Origin: RUG14130 sp045598325
Lineage (GTDB): Bacteria; Bacillota; Clostridia; Christensenellales; Aristaeellaceae
DNA length: 34,706 bases
Direction of reading: 5' to 3'
Assembly: GCA_045598325.1 (NCBI GenBank)
Contig: JAZLLT010000013.1
Coordinates: 1 to 34,706 of the forward strand
Shown: in pieces, positions 1 to 6,722 of the stretch
Layout of the letters: each line of letters begins with the position of its first letter
Position numbering within the stretch: position 1 is the stretch's first letter
Program-made: the position numbers and the translations under genes
Notes under the pieces: generated by a model
Databases searched by the model: none
What the model saw: only the letters and a program-made list of their open reading frames with translations
What the model was told of the DNA's origin: nothing

Positions 1-261
1 GTCGGCGTGGCCGGGGCAGTCGACATGCGCGTAGTGGCGGTTCTCGGTCTCGTACTCAACATGCGCGGTGTTGATCGTGATTCCGCGGGCCTTCTCTTCA
101 GGCGCCTTGTCGATTTCGTCGTAACGCATTGCGGTCGCCTGACCCTGCTGAGACAGAGTCATCGTGATGGCCGCGGTCAGAGTGGTCTTGCCATGGTCGA
201 CATGACCGATGGTGCCGATGTTGACATGAGGCTTAGTGCGCTCAAATTTTGCCTTGCCCAT
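1..261 (-). CDS. tuf: Elongation factor Tu, N-terminal part (cut by window edge)
   Basis: Delivers aminoacyl-tRNA to the ribosome as a GTP complex. The visible 87 codons begin MGKAKFERTKPHVNIGTIGH and carry the P-loop GHVDHGKTT (about residues 18-26), the switch I segment KARGITINTAHVEYET and the start of the G3 box DCPGHAD, where the window ends. The ATG is preceded by GGAGG (complement of 273-277). It lies 33 bp after fusA on the same strand, the usual last position of the str operon, and no promoter is visible between them, so co-transcription is expected. The remaining three quarters of the protein lie outside the window. Confidence 0.97.
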   Translation of the reverse strand, partial: MGKAKFERTKPHVNIGTIGHVDHGKTTLTAAITMTLSQQGQATAMRYDEIDKAPEEKARGITINTAHVEYETENRHYAHVDCPGHAD

Positions 262-294
262 TGTTAATCAATCCTCCATTGATCGTATTAGGTC

Positions 295-2373
295 TTAATA
301 TAGGTTCGCCGTGCCAAGGATCTTGGTCATGACATTTTTGGGAACGGATTCATACTGGCCGAACTGCATCGTGAAGGTGCCGCGGCCCTGAGACTTGCTT
401 CTGAGGTCGGTCGCGTAACCGAACATCTCACTCAAGGGAACCATGGCGTCGATGATGTGCAGTTCGCCGTTCATTTCGGTGTTGGTGATCCTGCCGCGGC
501 GGGAGTTGATGTCGCCGGTGACGGTGCCGAGGTACTCATCGGGAACGACGATCTCCACCTTCATGACGGGCTCCATCAGCGCGCAGTCGGCTTTCTGCAC
601 CGCCTCTTTGAAGGCGAGGGAGCCGGCGATGTGGAACGCCATTTCAGAGGAGTCAACTTCGTGGTAACTGCCGTCCAGCAGGGTGCACTTGAAGTCCACC
701 ACTTCGTATCCGCCCAGCGCGCCGGCCGCGGAGGCTTCCTTCACGCCGTCGGAGATGGGCTGGATGAATTCCTTGGGAACGACGCCGCCGACCGTCTTGT
801 CCTCAAAGACATACCCGCTGCCGGGCTCCAGAGGAGACAGTTCGATGACGCAGTGGCCGTACTGGCCGTGTCCGCCGGTCTGACGGACGAAGCGGCCCTC
901 CGCCTTGACGGGCTTCTTGATGCATTCCTTGTAGGAGACCATGGGCTTGCCCACGGTGGCTTCCACATGGAACTCCCGGAGCAGACGGTCCACGATGATT
1001 TCCAGATGGAGTTCGCCCATGCCGGCGATGATGGTCTGCCCGGTGGCATTGTCGGTGTAGGTTTTGAAGGTGGGGTCCTCCATGGCAAGACGCATCAACG
1101 CGTCGTCCATCTTGTCCCTGCCCGCCTTCGTCTTGGGTTCGATGGCGACCTGGATAACGGGATCCGGGAACTCCATGGACTCCAGGATGATGGGCTTGTT
1201 TTCCACGCACAGGGTATCACCGGTGGAGGTGTCCTTAAAGCCAACGGCGGCGAGGATGTCGCCCGCGTATGCCTCTTCCACTTCCTCGCGGTGGTTGGCG
1301 TGCATCCTCAGAATGCGGCCGATGCGCTCGCGCTTGCCCTTGGTGGCGTTATATACATAGGAGCCGGCTTTCAGCATGCCGGAGTACATGCGGAAGAACA
1401 CAAGGCGTCCCACGAAGGGATCCACCATGACCTTGAACGCCAGCGCCGCGAGGGCTTCCTCATCGGCGGCTTTGCGCTCCACCTCATCGCCGGTGGACTT
1501 TGTCACGCCCTTGACGGGAGGAACATCCAGCGGAGAAGGCAGATAGTCGACGACCGCATCCAGAAGGGGCTGTACGCCCTTGTTTCGGTAGGAAGTGCCG
1601 CACAGAACGGGGTTGATCTTGCCTTCGATGGTGCCTTTGCGCAGCGCGCAGCGGATCTCCTCGACGGTCAACTCCTCGCCGTTCAGGTATCTCTCCATCA
1701 CTTCGTCGTCCAGTTCCGCGACCTTGTCGATCATTTCGTCGTGGTACTGCTGTGCCAGTTCCAGCATGTTGTCCGGAATCGCGCTCTCCTCCATGACGGT
1801 GCCCAGATCGTCCTCGTAGATCTCCGCCTTCATGGTGATGAGGTCCACGATGCCGACAAAGGTGCCTTCACTGCCGATGGGCAACTGGATGGGCACGGCG
1901 TTGGCGCCCAGTTTCTCGTGCATCATTTTGACGACGCGGAAGAAATTGGCACCTGTGATGTCCATCTTGTTGATGTAGGCAAGACGGGGCACGCCGTATT
2001 TGGTCGCCTGACGCCACACGGTCTCGCTCTGAGGTTCGACGCCGCCCTTGGCGCAGAATACGGCAACGGCGCCGTCCAGCACGCGCAGGGAACGCTCGAC
2101 CTCAACGGTGAAGTCCACATGGCCGGGAGTGTCGATGATGTTGATCTGGTGTCCGCGCCACTCGCAGGTCGTGGCGGCAGAAGTGATGGTGATGCCTCGC
2201 TCCTGCTCCTGCTCCATCCAGTCCATGGTCGCAAGACCCTCGTGGGTCTCACCCATCTTGTGGGTACGACCGGTATAGAACAGGATGCGCTCGGTGGTCG
2301 TGGTCTTGCCGGCATCAATGTGTGCCATGATGCCGATGTTGCGGACTAAGTCAAGTGAATGTGTTCTTGCCAC
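295..2373 (-). CDS. fusA: Elongation factor G
   Basis: Ribosomal translocase GTPase, 692 residues, the normal full length for EF-G. P-loop AHIDAGKTTT is at residues 17-26, followed by the switch region RGITITSAATT, the G3 box DTPGHVDF and the G4 box NKMD. The C-terminal half has the typical domain IV-V segments, for example GGVVPKEFIQP and GRGTFTMQF. The start is GTG (MARTHSLDLVRNIGIMAHID); an AAGGA lies about 10 bases upstream. It is preceded by an 88 bp gap that contains a strong hairpin with a T-tract (2391-2442), so its expression may be lowered or uncoupled relative to rpsL-rpsG. tuf follows 33 bp downstream. Confidence 0.98.
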   Translation of the reverse strand: MARTHSLDLVRNIGIMAHIDAGKTTTTERILFYTGRTHKMGETHEGLATMDWMEQEQERGITITSAATTCEWRGHQINIIDTPGHVDFTVEVERSLRVLDGAVAVFCAKGGVEPQSETVWRQATKYGVPRLAYINKMDITGANFFRVVKMMHEKLGANAVPIQLPIGSEGTFVGIVDLITMKAEIYEDDLGTVMEESAIPDNMLELAQQYHDEMIDKVAELDDEVMERYLNGEELTVEEIRCALRKGTIEGKINPVLCGTSYRNKGVQPLLDAVVDYLPSPLDVPPVKGVTKSTGDEVERKAADEEALAALAFKVMVDPFVGRLVFFRMYSGMLKAGSYVYNATKGKRERIGRILRMHANHREEVEEAYAGDILAAVGFKDTSTGDTLCVENKPIILESMEFPDPVIQVAIEPKTKAGRDKMDDALMRLAMEDPTFKTYTDNATGQTIIAGMGELHLEIIVDRLLREFHVEATVGKPMVSYKECIKKPVKAEGRFVRQTGGHGQYGHCVIELSPLEPGSGYVFEDKTVGGVVPKEFIQPISDGVKEASAAGALGGYEVVDFKCTLLDGSYHEVDSSEMAFHIAGSLAFKEAVQKADCALMEPVMKVEIVVPDEYLGTVTGDINSRRGRITNTEMNGELHIIDAMVPLSEMFGYATDLRSKSQGRGTFTMQFGQYESVPKNVMTKILGTANLY

Positions 2374-2390
2374 GCTTCTCGTGTCCTTTC

Positions 2391-2442
2391 AAATCAAAAC
2401 GCGCGGCGTGACAAATGCAGTGCATTTGCCGATTGCCGCGCG
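2391..2442 (-). terminator. Strong hairpin with T-tract inside the str operon (rpsG-fusA gap)
   Basis: On the minus strand the outer stem CGCGCGGC/GCCGCGCG (2435-2442 with 2400-2407) encloses an inner palindrome CAAATGCA-TGCATTTG (2412-2428). The sequence TTTTGATTTG follows. This has the form of an intrinsic terminator but lies between two genes that must both be expressed highly. Possible roles are partial termination, an mRNA processing site, or a ribosomal-protein-bound regulatory hairpin. No promoter was found between it and fusA. Confidence 0.7.
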
Positions 2443-2461
2443 ATATACTCTGTATCCGGGA

Positions 2462-2932
2462 TTACCAGCGATAGTGGGCGAAAGCCTTGTTCGCCTCTGC
2501 CATCTTGTGCATATCCTCACGGCGCTTCACAGCATTACCGGTATTGTTGGATGCATCGATGATCTCGGCGGCCAGTTTGTCAGCCATCAGTCTCTCGCCG
2601 CGGTTGCGGGCAAAGGAGACGAGCCAACGGAGAGCCAGGGTCTGACGGCGCTCGGGACGGATCTCAACAGGCACCTGATAGGTGGAACCGCCCACACGGC
2701 GTGCCTTGACTTCCAGAGAAGGCATGATGTTGGCGATAGCCTGATTGAAAACTTCCATTGCGTCCTTGCCGGTCTTGGCGGCTACCTGCTCAAAAGCATC
2801 GTAGCACACGGACTGGGCAACGCCGCGCTTTCCGTCGTACATGATCTGGTTGATGAGTTTGGATACAATAACAGTGCCGTATACAGGATCCGGAAGCACT
2901 TCGCGCTTCGGGATAAATCCGCGTCTGGGCAT
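2462..2932 (-). CDS. rpsG: 30S ribosomal protein S7
   Basis: Small-subunit head protein that nucleates assembly of the 3' major domain of 16S rRNA. It has 156 residues, the standard length, and begins MPRRGFIPKREVLPDPVYG. Family segments include LINQIMYDGKRGVAQ and the C-terminal KRREDMHKMAEANKAFAHYRW. The ATG has a GGGAGG ribosome site 6-8 bases upstream. It sits second to last among the ribosomal genes of the operon, 168 bp after rpsL. That spacer is long for this operon and can fold into a hairpin. Confidence 0.98.
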   Translation of the reverse strand: MPRRGFIPKREVLPDPVYGTVIVSKLINQIMYDGKRGVAQSVCYDAFEQVAAKTGKDAMEVFNQAIANIMPSLEVKARRVGGSTYQVPVEIRPERRQTLALRWLVSFARNRGERLMADKLAAEIIDASNNTGNAVKRREDMHKMAEANKAFAHYRW

Positions 2933-3021
2933 ATCAATTTCCTCCCTATTATTAGCAGTCGTTTGGCTTACAAGTTACCGGCAGATGTCCTCGTGACCTT
3001 TGGCGAGGTCTCTTCGGACCC

Positions 3022-3043
3022 GGAGCAAACCGCTACTTGCCCC
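3022..3043 (-). promoter_or_regulatory. Hairpin in the rpsL-rpsG spacer (possible S7 feedback site)
   Basis: The 168 bp spacer holds no gene. On the minus strand GGGGCAA and TTGCTCC can pair (7 bp, one G-U) around an 8-base loop. In E. coli, S7 represses its own operon by binding the rpsL-rpsG intercistronic region. A similar role here is inference from position only; no sequence similarity was checked. Confidence 0.25.
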
Positions 3044-3100
3044 CGTATCCGCGTTCCAACAGACGCGAGAGGGTTCACAGCCGTCCGGTCAGCCTGAGGT

Positions 3101-3475
3101 TTACTTCTTGGGCCTCTTGGCGCCGTAAAGGGAACGGCCCTGCATGCGCTTTGCAACACCGGCGGTATCAAGAGCGCCGCGGATGATGTGATAACGGACA
3201 CCGGGCAGGTCGCGGACCTTGCCGCCGCGGATCAGCACGACGGAGTGCTCCTGCAGGTTGTGGCCGATACCGGGAATGTAGCAGGTACCTTCGATGCTAT
3301 TGGTAAGACGAACACGGGCGATCTTGCGGAGCGCGGAGTTCGGCTTTTTGGGCGTCTGAGTCTTAACGGACAAGCACACACCGCGCTTCTGCGGGCAATT
3401 CTGCAGAATAGGCGAGTTGGACTTGCTGGTAACCTTTTCCCTACCATTACGAATAAGCTGGTTAATCGTAGGCAC
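3101..3475 (-). CDS. rpsL: 30S ribosomal protein S12
   Basis: Decoding-centre protein of the small subunit, 124 residues, the same length as E. coli S12. It begins MPTINQLIRNGREKV and contains the conserved loops TPKKPNSALRK (Lys43) and GHNLQEHSVVLIRGGKVRDLPG. The second loop has Arg at position 88 where nearly all S12 proteins have Lys; see findings. The start codon is GTG with GAGGAGG 6 bases upstream. It is the second gene of the operon, 71 bp after the L7Ae-like gene. Confidence 0.98.
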   Translation of the reverse strand: MPTINQLIRNGREKVTSKSNSPILQNCPQKRGVCLSVKTQTPKKPNSALRKIARVRLTNSIEGTCYIPGIGHNLQEHSVVLIRGGKVRDLPGVRYHIIRGALDTAGVAKRMQGRSLYGAKRPKK

Positions 3476-3546
3476 GGAAACACCTCCTCAAAAACGGTTG
3501 ATGGTTTATATACACCTTCCGCAACCCTGGAAGAAGTATAGCGTTG

Positions 3547-3789
3547 TTACTGTTTGACGATGGCGGCGCAGGCGGTCTTCACACTGACCCCGCAGGCGTC
3601 TCCCAGATCCTTCATGCTGCTCACGCGCTCGTAAGCAACATTGGCGTCCCGGCAGGCTTCCTGCACACGGCGGGTGACGAACACATCGGCATCCTGGGCG
3701 ACGAACACGAGTTCCGCCTTGCCGGTTTCGATGGCCCGCAGAGTGGTGCGCATTCCGACGGTATGAGGATCCGTTTTCAGTCTCTCCAC
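3547..3789 (-). CDS. L7Ae/YbxF-like ribosomal protein
   Basis: Small kink-turn RNA-binding protein of the L7Ae/L30e/S12e family, corresponding to Firmicutes YbxF, which heads the str operon. The core VGMRTTLRAIETGKAELVFVAQ, the segment DADVFVTRRVQ and the end SSMKDLGDACGVSVKTA fit the family. I place the start at GTG 3789, giving 80 residues. AAGGGAG lies 7 bases upstream, and the promoter at 3825-3853 would place the transcript start near 3818. An ATG at 3810 is also in frame but would sit almost at the 5' end of that transcript. The exact role of this protein in ribosomes is not settled. Confidence 0.87.
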   Translation of the reverse strand: MERLKTDPHTVGMRTTLRAIETGKAELVFVAQDADVFVTRRVQEACRDANVAYERVSSMKDLGDACGVSVKTACAAIVKQ

Positions 3790-3824
3790 ACCATCACTCC
3801 CTTTGCGCATAATCAAACTCCGTT

Positions 3825-3853
3825 ATTTTACCATCCGCAGACGGGTTTGTCAA
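3825..3853 (-). promoter_or_regulatory. Sigma-A type promoter of the str operon
   Basis: On the minus strand TTGACA, 17 bp, TAAAAT: a near-consensus housekeeping promoter. The -10 box ends about 36 bases before the GTG start of the L7Ae-like gene. No other promoter was seen within the operon. Confidence 0.8.
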
Positions 3854-3958
3854 TCGTATGAAGTCGAAAATTACGGTTAAAACTGCGTTCAGTTACCGCG
3901 CAGGCGGAGGAAACATCCGCGTTTTTCACTCTCTCCCGTTTCTTTTAACAAACCTTGC

Positions 3959-3987
3959 TTGATTATAAGAAGAAAATGCGCTATCAT
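3959..3987 (+). promoter_or_regulatory. Promoter of glyQS
   Basis: TTGATT, 17 bp, TATCAT. The predicted start near 3994 leaves only about 38 bases of leader, too short for a T-box riboswitch, so tRNA-sensing control of this synthetase gene is unlikely here. Confidence 0.65.
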
Positions 3988-4031
3988 ATGCGGTAAGTCT
4001 GTGTGCTTATCAAGCATTGGAGGAAAATCAT

Positions 4032-5414
4032 ATGGCTGAACAACTCACCATGGACAAACTGGTTGCGCTGTGCAAAAACAAGGGGTATATTTTCGCGGGC
4101 TCCGAGATCTACGGCGGCCTGTCCAACACCTGGGACTACGGTCCTCTGGGCGTGGAATTCAAGAACAATGTAAAAAAGGCCTGGTGGCGCAAGTTCGTGC
4201 AGGAAAGCCCCTACAACACCGGCGTCGACTGCGCGATTCTGATGAACCGCGAAGTATGGGTCGCCTCCGGCCATGTGGGCGGATTCAACGATCCTCTGAT
4301 GGACTGCAAAGCCTGCAAAGCCCGCTTCCGCGCGGATAAACTCATCGAAGACTTCACCCAGGGTGCCGAGACCGGCGACGGCTGGACCAACGCGGAACTG
4401 GAAGGCTACATCGCCGAGCACAAGATTCCCTGCCCCGTGTGCGGCAAGCAGGATTTCACCGGCATCCGCCAGTTCAACCTCATGTTCAAGACCCATCAGG
4501 GCGTGAATGAGGACTCCGCGGCGGAGCTGTACCTCCGTCCCGAGACCGCGCAGGGCATCTTCGTCAACTTCGCCAATGTCATGCGCACCACCCGCAAGAA
4601 ACTGCCCGCCGGCATCGCGCAGATCGGCAAATCCTTCCGCAACGAGATCACCCCCGGCAACTTCATCTTCCGCGTGCGTGAATTCGTGCAGATGGAACTG
4701 GAGTTCTTCTGCGTGCCCGGCACTGCCCTCGAATGGTTCGAGTACTGGCGTTCCTTCTGCCGCGACTGGCTGCTCTCTCTGGGCATCAAGGAGGAGAACC
4801 TCCGCCTGCGCGACCACGAAAAAGACAAACTCGCCTTCTACTCCAAGGCGACCACCGACTTCGAGTTCCTCTTCCCCTTCGGCTGGGGCGAACTGTGGGG
4901 CGTGGCGGACCGCACCGACTACGACCTCAAGCAGCATCAGGAACATTCCGGCAAGTCCATGGAGTACATGGATCCCGTGACCAACGAGAAGTTCATCCCC
5001 TACTGCGTGGAGCCCTCTCTGGGCGTGGACCGCGCGGTGCTGGCCTTCCTGTGCAACGCCTATGAGGAGCAGGAACTGGAGGGCGGCGATGTCCGCACGG
5101 TGCTCCACCTGCATCCCGCTCTGGCTCCCGTCAAGTGCGCCGTGCTGCCGCTTCAGAAGAACAAACTGGGCGACAAGGCGAAGGAAGTCTACGCGAAACT
5201 CGCCAAGCGCTTCATGTGCGAATACGACGAGACCGGTTCCATCGGCAAGCGCTACCGCCGCGCCGACGAAGCGGGCACTCCCTACTGTGTGACCATCGAC
5301 TTCGACACCCTCGAAACCAATAAGGTCACCGTCCGTGACCGTGACACCATGGAGCAGGTGCTCGTCGACATCGACGAATTGCCCGCGTGGATCGAAGCCA
5401 AGATGGATTTCTAA
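4032..5414 (+). CDS. glyQS: Glycyl-tRNA synthetase (dimeric, eukaryote/archaea-like type)
   Basis: Charges tRNA-Gly with glycine in the cytoplasm. It has 460 residues in a single chain, so it is the alpha2 class IIa enzyme and not the alpha2beta2 GlyQ/GlyS form. Visible parts are the N-terminal FAGSEIYGGLSNTWDYGPLG, a four-cysteine insert (CKACKA and CPVCGKQ), class II motif 2 (FRNEITPGNFIFRVREF), motif 3 (GVDRAVLAFL), and a C-terminal anticodon-binding domain with GSIGKRYRRADEAGTPYCV. ATG 4032 was chosen because GGAGG lies at 4019-4023. It is divergent from the str operon and 66 bp upstream of glyA, with which it may be co-transcribed. Confidence 0.96.
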   Translation: MAEQLTMDKLVALCKNKGYIFAGSEIYGGLSNTWDYGPLGVEFKNNVKKAWWRKFVQESPYNTGVDCAILMNREVWVASGHVGGFNDPLMDCKACKARFRADKLIEDFTQGAETGDGWTNAELEGYIAEHKIPCPVCGKQDFTGIRQFNLMFKTHQGVNEDSAAELYLRPETAQGIFVNFANVMRTTRKKLPAGIAQIGKSFRNEITPGNFIFRVREFVQMELEFFCVPGTALEWFEYWRSFCRDWLLSLGIKEENLRLRDHEKDKLAFYSKATTDFEFLFPFGWGELWGVADRTDYDLKQHQEHSGKSMEYMDPVTNEKFIPYCVEPSLGVDRAVLAFLCNAYEEQELEGGDVRTVLHLHPALAPVKCAVLPLQKNKLGDKAKEVYAKLAKRFMCEYDETGSIGKRYRRADEAGTPYCVTIDFDTLETNKVTVRDRDTMEQVLVDIDELPAWIEAKMDF

Positions 5415-5435
5415 ATCAAAAAACAAATGCTGCGA

Positions 5436-5459
5436 ACGCCGCCCCCCTATCGGCGGCGT
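5436..5459 (+). terminator. GC-rich hairpin between glyQS and glyA
   Basis: ACGCCGCC, 8-base loop, GGCGGCGT: a perfect 8 bp stem ending 21 bases before the glyA start. It is followed only by CCGTTTG, so it is a weak terminator at best. It may instead protect the upstream mRNA end or reduce read-through into glyA. Confidence 0.45.
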
Positions 5460-5480
5460 CCGTTTGAGAAAGAGGCTCGT

Positions 5481-6710
5481 ATGGACTTTGAACTGATCCG
5501 CTCCTGTGACCCCGCCCTTGCTTCCGCGATGGAAGAGGAATACGACCGTCAGGTCAACAACATCGAACTGATCGCTTCCGAAAACTATGTCTCCCCCACG
5601 GTCCTTTCCGCCATGGGCAGCATCCTGACCAACAAGTACGCCGAGGGCTATCCGTCCAAGCGCTACTACGGCGGCTGCCAGTGCGTGGACAAGGTGGAAA
5701 ATCTCGCCATTGAGCGCGCAAAGGAACTGTTCGGCTGCGACCATGTCAATGTCCAGCCCCACAGCGGCGCCCAGGCGAACATCGCCGTGTATTTTGCCCT
5801 TCTGAAGCCCGGCGACACCGTGCTCGGCATGAGCCTGGATAACGGCGGACACCTGACCCACGGCAGCAAGGCGAACTTGTCCGGTTCCTACTTCAATTTC
5901 CTCTCCTACGGCGTGAACGAAAACGGCCTCATCGACTATGATGAGGTGGAAAAGATCGCCGTCGAAAACAAGCCCCGTCTCATCGTCGCGGGCGCCAGCG
6001 CCTATCCCCGCAAGATCGACTTTGCCCGCTTCCGCAATATCGCGGACAAGTGCGGCGCGATGCTGATGGTCGACATGGCTCACATCGCCGGTCTCGTGGC
6101 CGCGGGCGAGCATATGTCCCCCGTGCCCTACGCCGATGTGGTGACCACCACCACCCACAAGACCCTCCGCGGTCCCCGCGGCGGCATGATCCTGTGCCGT
6201 GAAGAGTACGCCAAAGCCATCGACAAAGCCATCTTCCCCGGCACCCAGGGCGGTCCTCTCATGCACATCATCGCCGGCAAGGCAGTCTGCTTCGGCGAAG
6301 CCCTGAAGCCCGAATTCAAAGCCTATCAGCATCAGATCGTGCTGAACGCCCGCGCCATGGCGAACCGCTTCACCGAGCGCGGTGTGAAACTGGTCTCCGG
6401 CGGTACGGACAACCACCTGATGCTCATCGACCTCACCGGACGCGAAATGAGCGGTAAGAAACTGGAAAACCTGCTGGACGCCTGCCACATCACCGCCAAC
6501 AAGAACACCGTTCCCGGCGAGACCCGCTCCCCCTTCATCACCAGCGGTCTGCGCGTCGGCACCCCTGCCGTCACCACCCGCGGCATGAAAGAAGCGGACA
6601 TGACCGCCATCGCGGACATGATTTCCGATATCATTGATAATGGCGAAGCGGCAGTCGAAAGCGTCTCCGCCCGCGCCCTCGCCCTCACCGCCCGCTATCC
6701 TCTTTACTGA
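5481..6710 (+). CDS. glyA: Serine hydroxymethyltransferase
   Basis: PLP enzyme that interconverts serine and glycine and feeds one-carbon units to tetrahydrofolate. It has 409 residues, full length. Family motifs are NIELIASENYVSP near residue 27, NKYAEGYPSKRYYGG near 51, QPHSGAQAN, VDMAHIAGLVA and the PLP site TTTTHKTLRGPRGG with Lys227. The ATG at 5481 is preceded by AGAGG; an upstream in-frame ATG at 5427 overlaps the hairpin region and would give a non-homologous extension. Its position after glyQS links glycine supply and glycine charging. A 5-formyltetrahydrofolate cyclo-ligase gene, also folate related, lies further along at 22678. Confidence 0.97.
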   Translation: MDFELIRSCDPALASAMEEEYDRQVNNIELIASENYVSPTVLSAMGSILTNKYAEGYPSKRYYGGCQCVDKVENLAIERAKELFGCDHVNVQPHSGAQANIAVYFALLKPGDTVLGMSLDNGGHLTHGSKANLSGSYFNFLSYGVNENGLIDYDEVEKIAVENKPRLIVAGASAYPRKIDFARFRNIADKCGAMLMVDMAHIAGLVAAGEHMSPVPYADVVTTTTHKTLRGPRGGMILCREEYAKAIDKAIFPGTQGGPLMHIIAGKAVCFGEALKPEFKAYQHQIVLNARAMANRFTERGVKLVSGGTDNHLMLIDLTGREMSGKKLENLLDACHITANKNTVPGETRSPFITSGLRVGTPAVTTRGMKEADMTAIADMISDIIDNGEAAVESVSARALALTARYPLY

Positions 6711-6722
6711 TAAATCCTACCT

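Noticed and set aside
457..2349. A 630-codon open frame on the plus strand opposite fusA
   Set aside because: It mirrors the fusA codons, has no ribosome site and its translation is Gly/Val/His/Asp-rich without a fold. High GC keeps stop codons rare in the antisense frame.
2968..3201. Small minus-strand frame in the rpsL-rpsG spacer
   Set aside because: It overlaps the end of rpsL out of frame, has no ribosome site and no similarity that I can see.
3988..4031. T-box riboswitch before glyQS
   Set aside because: The predicted leader is only about 40 bases and lacks the T-box sequence.
5436..5459. Full intrinsic terminator between glyQS and glyA
   Set aside because: The stem is strong but there is no T-tract, so read-through to glyA is likely; listed only as a hairpin.
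3984..6488. An 834-codon frame on the minus strand across glyQS and glyA
   Set aside because: Antisense of two clear genes and spanning their intergenic hairpin; no start signal or recognisable domain.
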